Below are positions 8,662 to 16,294 of a stretch of 64,000 bases of DNA, piece after piece. The position numbers were made by a program, and so were the translations under genes. Below the pieces are notes generated by a model, which did no database searches, was not told where the DNA came from, and saw only the letters and a list, made by a program, of their open reading frames with translations. The stretch covers positions 1 to 64,000 of the forward strand of contig DLGT01000095.1 of the NCBI GenBank assembly GCA_002482845.1, given 5' to 3'. The stretch comes from Saprospiraceae bacterium UBA7687 (GTDB taxonomy: Bacteria; Bacteroidota; Bacteroidia; Chitinophagales; Saprospiraceae). Numbering within the stretch: position 1 is the first letter of the stretch; every line of letters begins with the position of its first letter.

Positions 8662-8958
8662 CTACTGAATAAGCGACTGAAGTTTCATGGCCAATCCCAT
8701 ATCGCCTTTAATTTTTACTTTCCCAGTCATAACTGCCATCATGGGATTAAGCTCTCCATTTTTTAACTGCATAAAGGTGTCTGCTTCTGTACTAATTGTG
8801 CAAGCTGCTTCTTCGTCATTTTGAGAGACAATATTACTATCACCTGTACCGTCAATTAAAATCACGTCTTCGCCTAGAACAAATTTTAATTTTGCCCCAA
8901 ATGGTGCAACGTTTGCTGCTTGTTTTGTTATTGCTTCTAGAATTGATTCAATGCCCAT
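8662..8958 (-). CDS. SCP2 sterol-binding domain protein
   Basis: A 98-residue stand-alone SCP2 domain. Typical features are the alternating beta segment with an aspartate-glycine turn (VILIDGTG), the ADTFMQLKNGELNPMMAVM stretch, and the closing GKVKIKGDMGLAMKLQSL. In eukaryotes such domains bind fatty acyl chains or sterols. Free-standing bacterial versions are believed to bind acyl-CoA-like lipids. It follows the acyl-CoA dehydrogenase gene by 18 bp on the same strand, so it is probably co-transcribed and may bind or present lipid substrates for fatty acid oxidation. The function is inferred from domain and context. Confidence 0.9.
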   Translation of the reverse strand: MGIESILEAITKQAANVAPFGAKLKFVLGEDVILIDGTGDSNIVSQNDEEAACTISTEADTFMQLKNGELNPMMAVMTGKVKIKGDMGLAMKLQSLIQ

Positions 8959-8976
8959 TTTTATTATTTATTGTTT

Positions 8977-10788
8977 TTAAAAAATTACTTTATTATCATC
9001 ATCAACAGTTGTTAATTTGTCACTGTTCATAATAGTAGATAGATTTGCCTTTATTTTTGGTAATTCATATTTAAAATAAAACTTCATCGTATGAATTTTG
9101 CTTTCGTAAAAAGACTTTTCGAACTTTTTGTTTTCATTATGTAAAGCAGTTTTAGCATTCAAAGCCATTTTCAGCCATTGCTCTGCAATAATTACATTAG
9201 CTGCCATTTCCATAAAAATAGTAGCATCAGCAAGATAATTTTCAAAATCACCTTGTGCGGCATATGGCATTAAGTACCCGAGGGCTTTTTGTACATCGCT
9301 AATTCCTGATGCAAGTCTGTCAGCATAAGAAGCTAAATCTACATCTTCTTTGGCCGATCTAATAGTTTTGCTAATATTAAGCATCAATAATTCTAACGAT
9401 TTGCCATTTTGAGCAGGAATTTTGCGACCCAATAGATCTAAGGATTGGATGCCTGTGGTTCCTTCATAAATAGCCATAATCCTGATATCTCTTAGATATT
9501 GTTGCAATGGGAAATCCATACAATAACCGTATCCTCCTAATATCTGCAAACCATTATTTATAGCTATTCTTCCCATTTCTGACGGATAAGTTTTGGCTAC
9601 GGGTGTCAAAAATTCTAGTAATAAATGGTAGTTTTCTTTTTCTTCACCTTGCTCGCTATGGGCTAAATCGCTCAATTTTGAACACTCCAAAAGTAAACTT
9701 AAGGATGCCTCATTGATAGCTTTTTGTAACAAAAGCATCCTACGAACATCTGGATGATTAATGATAAGTGTTTGACCTTCGGAGACATCTTTTTTGCCCG
9801 TATTTAAGATTTTTCGTCCTTGAGGTCTTTCGTTTGCGTATTGAAGTGATGCATAATATGCTGCCGTCGCTGTTGAAGCTGCGGTCATGCCTACATCTAT
9901 CCTTGCACCATTCATCATTTGGAACATATATTTCAAACCTTGATTAGGCTCGCCAACAAGATATCCTTCGCAATCATTTTGCTCACCATAAACCAAATGA
10001 ACTGTACTATACCCTCGTTGTCCCATTTTCTGAAAGTCTGCAACAGCTTTTACGTCATTATAAACCAGAGAGCCGTTTGCATCAAGTCTATATTTTGGTA
10101 CGACAAATAGAGATATTCCTTTCGTTCCTTGCGGCGCACCATCTATCCTTGCTAAAGTGAGGTGGACAAAGTTTTCAACAGCTTCATGATCTCCGCCAGA
10201 AATAAAAATTTTTTGTCCATTTATCTTATAAATACCATTTTCTAAAGGTGCGGCTGATGTAACAATATCTGTCAAAGAACTACCACTTTGTGGTTCGGTA
10301 AGAGCCATTGTGCCTCCCCATTTTCCTGCCAACATATTGGGTATAAATGTCTTTTTCAATGCATCAGTTCCGAAACTTGCTATAAGATGCGCAGCACCAG
10401 ATGTCAAACCTAAATATCCAGGTATATGATTATTTGCTGCTTCGATGATGTGATTAGTTGCATTTGCTAAAGTATGTGGCATTTGCATTCCACCATCTTC
10501 GTAGTCAAAATAAGTTCCGATCCAACTATTCTCACCCGCATCTTTGAATATTTTTTTAAGAATAGGATGAGAGTAAACCTTATCATCTTTGTAATAAACT
10601 GGTTTTTCATCCATCTCTTTGTAATAGGGGTAGAAATCTTGATCTGCCCATGTTTTTGCTGATTCCAGAAGAATGTTCATTGAGTCCTCATCATAATCAG
10701 CAAATCGCTCAAACTTAAGTAAATCTTGAACTTTGTGGACATCAAAAAGTAAAAACTTCAACGTGTTCATACACATGTACTTAGCCAT
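8977..10788 (-). CDS. Acyl-CoA dehydrogenase, long (about 600 aa) form
   Basis: A 603-residue FAD-dependent acyl-CoA dehydrogenase with the C-terminal extension of the long subfamily that includes 3-methylmercaptopropionyl-CoA dehydrogenase-like enzymes. Visible are the FAD/substrate motif MALTEPQSGSS, the ISGGDHE region, and near the active site GGYGYCMDFPLQQYLRD and IYEGTTGIQ. Glu442 of IYEGT is the likely catalytic base. The last 130 residues form the extra helical domain. The enzyme would catalyse alpha-beta dehydrogenation of acyl-CoA, passing electrons to ETF; chain length and substrate are unknown. The N-terminus has three nearby methionines (1, 5 and 7), so the start is approximate. 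A 9+9 bp palindrome upstream (10806-10826) is a candidate operator. Confidence 0.93.
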   Translation of the reverse strand: MAKYMCMNTLKFLLFDVHKVQDLLKFERFADYDEDSMNILLESAKTWADQDFYPYYKEMDEKPVYYKDDKVYSHPILKKIFKDAGENSWIGTYFDYEDGGMQMPHTLANATNHIIEAANNHIPGYLGLTSGAAHLIASFGTDALKKTFIPNMLAGKWGGTMALTEPQSGSSLTDIVTSAAPLENGIYKINGQKIFISGGDHEAVENFVHLTLARIDGAPQGTKGISLFVVPKYRLDANGSLVYNDVKAVADFQKMGQRGYSTVHLVYGEQNDCEGYLVGEPNQGLKYMFQMMNGARIDVGMTAASTATAAYYASLQYANERPQGRKILNTGKKDVSEGQTLIINHPDVRRMLLLQKAINEASLSLLLECSKLSDLAHSEQGEEKENYHLLLEFLTPVAKTYPSEMGRIAINNGLQILGGYGYCMDFPLQQYLRDIRIMAIYEGTTGIQSLDLLGRKIPAQNGKSLELLMLNISKTIRSAKEDVDLASYADRLASGISDVQKALGYLMPYAAQGDFENYLADATIFMEMAANVIIAEQWLKMALNAKTALHNENKKFEKSFYESKIHTMKFYFKYELPKIKANLSTIMNSDKLTTVDDDNKVIF

Positions 10789-10805
10789 AATGATCGTTTT
10801 ATGAA

Positions 10806-10826
10806 AATTTAACTCTAAGTTAAATT
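10806..10826. promoter_or_regulatory. Palindromic operator candidate upstream of acyl-CoA dehydrogenase
   Basis: AATTTAACT, three bases, then its exact reverse complement AGTTAAATT. It lies 18-38 bp upstream of the dehydrogenase start codon, where a repressor could block transcription. It has no run of T and low GC, so it is not a good terminator. No regulator gene is adjacent. Confidence 0.4.
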
Positions 10827-10948
10827 ATTTTATTGTAACGTGTATCAAAAAGTAAAATTATTTTTCAATTTCGTAGAGCAAGTGGTAATTTTATGATAAT
10901 TTTTATGACAATGTTGATAAAAATTAAAAGTAATTTAGTGAATAAAAA

Positions 10949-10956
10949 TACCTTTG
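10949..10956 (+). promoter_or_regulatory. Putative -7 box for the 179-codon lipoprotein frame
   Basis: TACCTTTG matches TAnnTTTG exactly. It overlaps the first possible start codon (TTG at 10954), which argues that translation begins further downstream. Confidence 0.45.
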
Positions 10957-10971
10957 CAAAAAATAAATCTT

Positions 10972-11493
10972 TTGAAATTTACAAATATTTTTACAATAGC
11001 TTCTCTTATAACCTTATCATTATTAACATCATGTAGTAAAGATGAAGAGAAACCCATATTTGAAAACTGCGTAATGCCATATGATATTGGTGTGGGTATA
11101 GACCAAAATCAATTAAATTCGGAAATTGTGCGACAATCTTTTGAGATATTTCCGCAAGCTGACACGCTAGTAGCAATTGTATTCGATTTTTGTACTTATG
11201 GAAAAAGACTTGTCGTTCAACTAGAAGGTGAAAATTTTCATACAAATCTATTGTACGATAGTTGCGGTGACTTATTATCAAAAGATCTTTTATCAGAACC
11301 TGACTCCGCTTTAAAACTAACATTTGAAAACCATATTAAAAAAGAATTTGGAACAGATGCCGAACTATATGATCTATATATATTTAATTACATTTCTGGT
11401 GTAACCGAATATAATGCCGAAGTTGTCAAGAACGGTTCTTTCTCAAGCTACCTTTTAGACAACAATGGCAAAGTTCTATGCAAAATCTATTGA
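10972..11493 (+). CDS. Predicted lipoprotein of unknown function
   Basis: The frame is closed by TAG TGA just upstream and contains no ATG before the signal peptide. The first TTG (10954) lies inside a -7 promoter motif, so I chose the next TTG at 10972, giving 173 residues (179 if the first is used). The N-terminus is a lipoprotein signal, MKFTNIFTIASLITLSLLTSC, with the lipobox Cys at residue 21. Acidic residues (KDEEKP) follow the Cys. The rest mixes beta-like segments with three more cysteines. No family is recognised. It stands alone between the dehydrogenase (divergent) and uvrA (185 bp downstream). Start codon certainty is low; the gene itself is likely real. Confidence 0.65.
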   Translation: MKFTNIFTIASLITLSLLTSCSKDEEKPIFENCVMPYDIGVGIDQNQLNSEIVRQSFEIFPQADTLVAIVFDFCTYGKRLVVQLEGENFHTNLLYDSCGDLLSKDLLSEPDSALKLTFENHIKKEFGTDAELYDLYIFNYISGVTEYNAEVVKNGSFSSYLLDNNGKVLCKIY

Positions 11494-11678
11494 TTCGTAT
11501 TATTACTATTGATATAAATTAAAATTAACACAACTTTCAGCCCACAATATTATTATATTATACTATTGAGCAATATCTTGCTGTGTTATTGCATTATCAA
11601 ATTGTCGGATTATACATATTATATTGTAAATCAAATAGATATGTTAATAAATTCTAAATATAATTAGTACTTTTATTC

Positions 11679-14513
11679 ATGGAAAACGTCTTGTATTCAC
11701 AGACTGATCTTATAACTGAGGCAGAAAAAAGAGCAGAACTCCGAAAATTCATCCACATCAAAGGTGCGCGATCGAATAATTTAAGAGATATAGAATTATT
11801 TATTCCAAAGAATAAACTCGTAGTGGTCACGGGTCTTTCTGGTTCTGGAAAGTCATCACTTATCATTGACACGCTATATGCCGAAGGTCAACGAAGATAT
11901 GTGGAGAGCCTTTCTTCTTATGCGCGGCAGTTTTTAGATAGAATGAAAAAACCTGAAGTTGATTTCATAAAAGGGATTTGTCCGGCTATCGCCATAGAAC
12001 AAAAAGTCAGCTCTTCAAACGCAAGGTCCACCGTTGGTTCGCTTACTGAAGTATATGACTATATGCGTCTTTTATACGCTCGAATTGGTAAAACTATTTC
12101 GCCAGTTTCTGGCGATCAGGTAAAAAAACATGAAGTAAGTGATGTCGTAAATTTTATATTTAGTTTAGAACTAAACTCAAAAGTCCAACTTCTGATACCA
12201 TTACAACGAAAGCATGACAGAACTATAGGTCAAGAATTAGACCTACTAATGCAAAAAGGGTATAGTAGAGTCATTTTTGAAAATAGTATCACAACAATAG
12301 AAGTGCTTCTTGAAAACGACAAAATCAATAAAGACGAATCTGTAATATCTACTAATCAAGAAATAAAAATCCTGATTGACCGATTTGTAGTCAATGAAGA
12401 TGAAGATAATCGCAAAAGAGTAGCCGATTCTGTACTTGTCGCTTTTTCTGAATCTGAAGGCGAATGTTATGTTTCTGTGATAAATGGAGAAGAAAAGTAT
12501 TTTAATAACAGGTTCGAACTCGATGGTATAGTCTTCTTGGAACCAAGTCATCAATTATTCAATTATAATAATCCATACGGCGCCTGTCCTAAATGTGAAG
12601 GATATGGTAAAATGCTAGGTATAGATCCAGAAAAAGTGATTCCAGAAGAAAGCCTGACCATCTATCAAGAAGCCGTCGCGTGCTGGCGTGGTGAAAAAGG
12701 AAAAATGTGGTTGGCCCAATTAGTCAGTAATGCAGACAAATTTAATTTCCCAATACATAAACCGTATAAAGATCTTACAGAAAGTCAAAAAGATATTCTT
12801 TGGACAGGAAACCGATATTTTGACGGGATAGATGCCTTTTTTAACGAACTTGAAGAAGGTGCATACAAGATTCAAAATAGAGTAATGTTATCGCGGTACA
12901 GAGGTAAAACCATTTGTAATGTTTGTAAAGGAGGGAGATTAAGAAAAGAAGCAACTTACGTTAAAGTTGGGAATGTAGATATTACGAAATTGATAAACAT
13001 CCCAATAGACGAGTTACTTTTGTTTTTTGATAAATTAGAACTAAGTGTCCATGATCAAAAAATTTCTGACCGTATCTTAACAGAAGTTAGAAACAGATTA
13101 AGCACTATGATCGAGATCGGACTTGGCTATCTTTCTCTAGATCGGCTTGCAGCAACGTTAAGTGGTGGTGAGACTCAAAGGATAAATCTAACACGAACAC
13201 TCGGAAGTAATCTGACTAACTCACTATACATACTAGATGAACCTAGTGTGGGTTTACATCCGAAGGACACAGAAAAACTTGTGAAGGTCTTAAAGAGACT
13301 TCGTGATTTAGGTAATACAGTTGTGGTTATTGAACACGAAGAAGCGGTAATAAGAAATGCTGACTATATTGTCGATATTGGGCCAGAAGCAGGTATTCAT
13401 GGTGGAAACTTAGTTTATGCTGGAAGATACGATGAATTTATGAAGGGCGTACCAGGTAGCTTGACTTCTGATTATATGACTGGACTGAAAAGTATTCCTA
13501 TCCCAATACAGAAGAGAAAGATTCAAAATAAAATCAAGATTACAGGCGCCAGACAACACAATCTGAAAAACATTGATGTCACTATCCCACTTCAAACCAT
13601 GAGCGTAGTTACTGGCGTATCTGGATCTGGAAAAACAAGTTTGGTTAAACATATACTTTATCCTGCATTAAAATTATTGATAAATGACCCTGTAGCAACG
13701 TCTCCTGGAAAACATGAAAAGATAAGTGGAGATACTAAGAATTTCACAATGGTGGAAATGGTTAGCCAAAGTCCGATCGGTAAATCTTCCCGTTCTAATC
13801 CAGTGACGTATGTAAAAGCATATGATGATATTAGAAAGTTATATTCAGACCAACAATTATCTAAAATAAAGGGATATGAGCCAAAACATTTTTCATTTAA
13901 TGTAGAAGGTGGTAGATGTGAAACATGTAAAGGCGAGGGATATTTAACAGTAGAGATGCAGTTTCTGGCCGATGTGACTTTATTGTGTGAAGAATGTAAT
14001 GGTCATAGATTTAAAAAAGAAGTATTAGAAGTCGCTTACCAAGAAAAAAATATTTATGCTGTTTTGGATATGACGATAGAAGAATCTCTAGTTTTCTTTA
14101 AAGATAAAAAGAATATACTTGCCCGACTACAACCTCTTTTCGATGTAGGATTAGGATATATAAAGTTGGGTCAAGCATCTAGTACGTTATCTGGTGGTGA
14201 AGCCCAAAGAGTAAAGCTAGCGAGTTTCTTAACTAAAGAATTCACATCAAAACATATCTTTTTTATCTTTGATGAGCCTACTACTGGTCTACATTTTCAT
14301 GATATAAATAAACTCATGGATGCCTTCAATGCACTAGTGGAAAACGGACATACGGTTCTAATTGTTGAGCATAATATGGATGTTATTCGCGCAGCAGATT
14401 GGGTGATCGATCTAGGTCCGACAGGTGGAAAAGAAGGTGGTCATTTATTATATGAAGGTAGGCCAGAAGGATTGAAGGCTATTAAGGAATCATTCACGGG
14501 TCAGTTTATTTAA
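11679..14513 (+). CDS. uvrA: Excinuclease ABC subunit UvrA
   Basis: A 944-residue damage-recognition ATPase of nucleotide excision repair; a UvrA dimer finds lesions and loads UvrB. Both ABC modules are complete. The first has Walker A GLSGSGKS (from residue 52), signature LSGGETQR and Walker B YILDEPSVGLHP. The second has Walker A GVSGSGKT, signature LSGGEAQR and Walker B FIFDEPTTGLHF. Zinc-binding pairs are visible (CPKCEGYG, CNVCKGG, and CETCKGEG with CEECNGH). The UvrB-interaction and insertion domains lie between. Many Bacteroidota carry more than one UvrA, and the product is compact, so it could be either the main or a second copy. A parS site begins 2 bp after the stop codon. Confidence 0.95.
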   Translation: MENVLYSQTDLITEAEKRAELRKFIHIKGARSNNLRDIELFIPKNKLVVVTGLSGSGKSSLIIDTLYAEGQRRYVESLSSYARQFLDRMKKPEVDFIKGICPAIAIEQKVSSSNARSTVGSLTEVYDYMRLLYARIGKTISPVSGDQVKKHEVSDVVNFIFSLELNSKVQLLIPLQRKHDRTIGQELDLLMQKGYSRVIFENSITTIEVLLENDKINKDESVISTNQEIKILIDRFVVNEDEDNRKRVADSVLVAFSESEGECYVSVINGEEKYFNNRFELDGIVFLEPSHQLFNYNNPYGACPKCEGYGKMLGIDPEKVIPEESLTIYQEAVACWRGEKGKMWLAQLVSNADKFNFPIHKPYKDLTESQKDILWTGNRYFDGIDAFFNELEEGAYKIQNRVMLSRYRGKTICNVCKGGRLRKEATYVKVGNVDITKLINIPIDELLLFFDKLELSVHDQKISDRILTEVRNRLSTMIEIGLGYLSLDRLAATLSGGETQRINLTRTLGSNLTNSLYILDEPSVGLHPKDTEKLVKVLKRLRDLGNTVVVIEHEEAVIRNADYIVDIGPEAGIHGGNLVYAGRYDEFMKGVPGSLTSDYMTGLKSIPIPIQKRKIQNKIKITGARQHNLKNIDVTIPLQTMSVVTGVSGSGKTSLVKHILYPALKLLINDPVATSPGKHEKISGDTKNFTMVEMVSQSPIGKSSRSNPVTYVKAYDDIRKLYSDQQLSKIKGYEPKHFSFNVEGGRCETCKGEGYLTVEMQFLADVTLLCEECNGHRFKKEVLEVAYQEKNIYAVLDMTIEESLVFFKDKKNILARLQPLFDVGLGYIKLGQASSTLSGGEAQRVKLASFLTKEFTSKHIFFIFDEPTTGLHFHDINKLMDAFNALVENGHTVLIVEHNMDVIRAADWVIDLGPTGGKEGGHLLYEGRPEGLKAIKESFTGQFI

Positions 14514-14514
14514 A

Positions 14515-14530
14515 TGTTTCACGTGAAACA
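14515..14530. other. parS centromere-like site 1
   Basis: A perfect 16-bp palindrome TGTTTCACGTGAAACA, identical to the near-universal chromosomal parS consensus bound by ParB. It lies immediately after the uvrA stop codon, in non-coding DNA. A second identical copy is 1,693 bp away. The identification rests on the exact match; parA and parB are not in this window. Confidence 0.9.
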
Positions 14531-14614
14531 AAATGATAAAAAATAGTCTATCCATGAGTAAGATAAATATATGCAAGAATTGTCTAATATTGTACAATTA
14601 ATTAAATTAATTAT

Positions 14615-14622
14615 TATCTTTG
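14615..14622 (+). promoter_or_regulatory. Putative -7 box in front of a terminator-like hairpin
   Basis: TATCTTTG matches TAnnTTTG. A TTG at 14590-14592 lies 22 bp upstream as a possible -33 element. Transcription would start near 14629 and immediately meet the hairpin at 14642-14677. Confidence 0.45.
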
Positions 14623-14641
14623 CTCCGATAAATAAATTAGC

Positions 14642-14677
14642 AAAAAGGTCAGTGAGCAATCGCTGGCCTTTTTTTTT
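14642..14677 (+). terminator. Terminator-like hairpin with nine T's just before the GT-C start codon
   Basis: AAAAAGGTCAGTG (14642-14654) pairs with CGCTGGCCTTTTT (14661-14673), a 13-bp stem counting two G-U pairs, with the 6-nt loop AGCAAT. The T run covers 14669-14677. The GT-C ATG is at 14680, only two bases after it. It could end uvrA transcription, end a short RNA begun at the -7 box at 14615, or act as an attenuator. Confidence 0.75.
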
Positions 14678-14679
14678 AG

Positions 14680-16173
14680 ATGTACATTAGTCTAAAGAAC
14701 CTTGCGTATATGAGACAACCTTGGTTATTAAAATCAATTATATTCTTCACAACATGTTTATTTCTTTACAGCCTATGGCATAGAAATGTACATATAGATG
14801 ATGCTTGGATAGGCGAACAAGCCTTTTGGATGTCAGAGTTAGGTTTTGTAAAATCGGAACTTATGCGAGGGATTACACAACAAGAAATAAAAAACTTAGT
14901 ACATCATAAGCTATTTACATTAAACGGAGCAATGTTTATAAACATATTCGGATATTCTTTATGGAGCCTAAAAACTGTAAGTTTGATTTGGTTTCTTATT
15001 TTCATTTATATATTTTACATACACCTCAAACGAATTTTTAATAAGACTATAAGCATAATATTAGGAATTATGTTTGTAGTTGTCCATTCATTTATGTTTG
15101 AATTTTCATACGTTTACAGACCTGAAATAATGTTGATGGTTCTTGGATATATATCATATAATAGTCTATTTTGTTTAATAAAAAATCACGATAATTATCA
15201 GCATAAAAATATATTAATTGCAGGAGTCTTTGCTGGATTAGCTGCTGTAACACACTTAAATGGGCTCATATTTATTATTAGTGGATTTATATTACTATTA
15301 TACTATATTAAAATAAAACAAGCAATTCTATTTGGAATAATAAGTTCACTAACTTTAACAATCTATTTTTATGACTTTACCTCTTTAAGTGACTTTAATC
15401 TATGGTTATATCAGTTTAGTCAATCACCAGCAATAATTGAAGAACCACAAAATATTGTGATCCAAATATTATCAAAAATCTTCGATGAACACCAACTGTT
15501 TTTTCATAGTCCGAAAGAAATTTCTTTTACAATACTTGTGATTTTTTGTACTATCATCATTTATAAAAAAATTGCCGAAGTAAAGGTAATCTACATCTAT
15601 CTTTTTCTATTAATAATATCATTATCCTTAATATCGATGCACAATTCTTCAAGATATACCATTATGTATCTCCCCTATATGATTTTAATCTGCATTTACG
15701 GGATTAAATATATTATAGAAAATGACCACCATAAATATAGTAGAAAAATATTGGCACTATTGATATTCTCATTTATTACTATTCATACATTCTATAATAT
15801 TCAAGTTAGTACAAGAAAACATTATCCAGAAAAATTAAGAAATATAACTTTATCTCTATTTGGAACGGATTCTCAAAAGCTAAATATTGTGGCACCAATG
15901 CAATTTATTTTTAACGAAATTAAATACTATAACCGTATTCAATCTGATCTAGGTTATATGGATAGAGTAAGAGCAGGAGAATTTAATACTATAAAAGAAT
16001 TTTTATGCATTACCCAGAATTACGACATAAACTATATTTTTATTGATCAAACTTTCTCCAAATTTCTGAACATATCAAAAACATCTAAGGAAATAACTGA
16101 TAATGACTACATTATCTGGAAAGAGCTTCCAGACTACTTAATTCTAAAAAATAAAACTATGATAGAACTTTAA
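14680..16173 (+). CDS. GT-C fold membrane glycosyltransferase-like protein
   Basis: A 497-residue integral membrane protein. The first helix (about residues 19-36) is followed by a periplasmic loop with the acidic pair HIDDAW, the position and pattern of the catalytic acidic motif in ArnT/PMT-type GT-C transferases. About ten more hydrophobic helices follow to residue 365, then a soluble C-terminal domain. GT-C enzymes use polyprenyl-phosphate sugars to modify lipids, glycans or proteins; donor and acceptor are unknown here. The coding region looks unusually AT-rich against uvrA upstream. The ATG at 14680 lies 2 bp after a terminator-like T run, so Met11 (14710) is an alternative start. The gene is flanked by two parS sites. 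Confidence 0.7.
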   Translation: MYISLKNLAYMRQPWLLKSIIFFTTCLFLYSLWHRNVHIDDAWIGEQAFWMSELGFVKSELMRGITQQEIKNLVHHKLFTLNGAMFINIFGYSLWSLKTVSLIWFLIFIYIFYIHLKRIFNKTISIILGIMFVVVHSFMFEFSYVYRPEIMLMVLGYISYNSLFCLIKNHDNYQHKNILIAGVFAGLAAVTHLNGLIFIISGFILLLYYIKIKQAILFGIISSLTLTIYFYDFTSLSDFNLWLYQFSQSPAIIEEPQNIVIQILSKIFDEHQLFFHSPKEISFTILVIFCTIIIYKKIAEVKVIYIYLFLLIISLSLISMHNSSRYTIMYLPYMILICIYGIKYIIENDHHKYSRKILALLIFSFITIHTFYNIQVSTRKHYPEKLRNITLSLFGTDSQKLNIVAPMQFIFNEIKYYNRIQSDLGYMDRVRAGEFNTIKEFLCITQNYDINYIFIDQTFSKFLNISKTSKEITDNDYIIWKELPDYLILKNKTMIEL

Positions 16174-16207
16174 AAAAACTAGGTTTAATTTTAAAAAAAA
16201 GATTTTA

Positions 16208-16223
16208 TGTTTCACGTGAAACA
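16208..16223. other. parS centromere-like site 2
   Basis: A second perfect TGTTTCACGTGAAACA. Here the symmetry extends five more bases on each side, making a 26-bp perfect palindrome (16203-16228). It lies in the 121-bp gap between the GT-C gene and the M1 peptidase gene. Confidence 0.9.
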
Positions 16224-16294
16224 TAAAAATTAATGAACAATAAGAACGAATAATCTATTTATAACATTTTAAAACAGCAAACAATAAGCAATTT

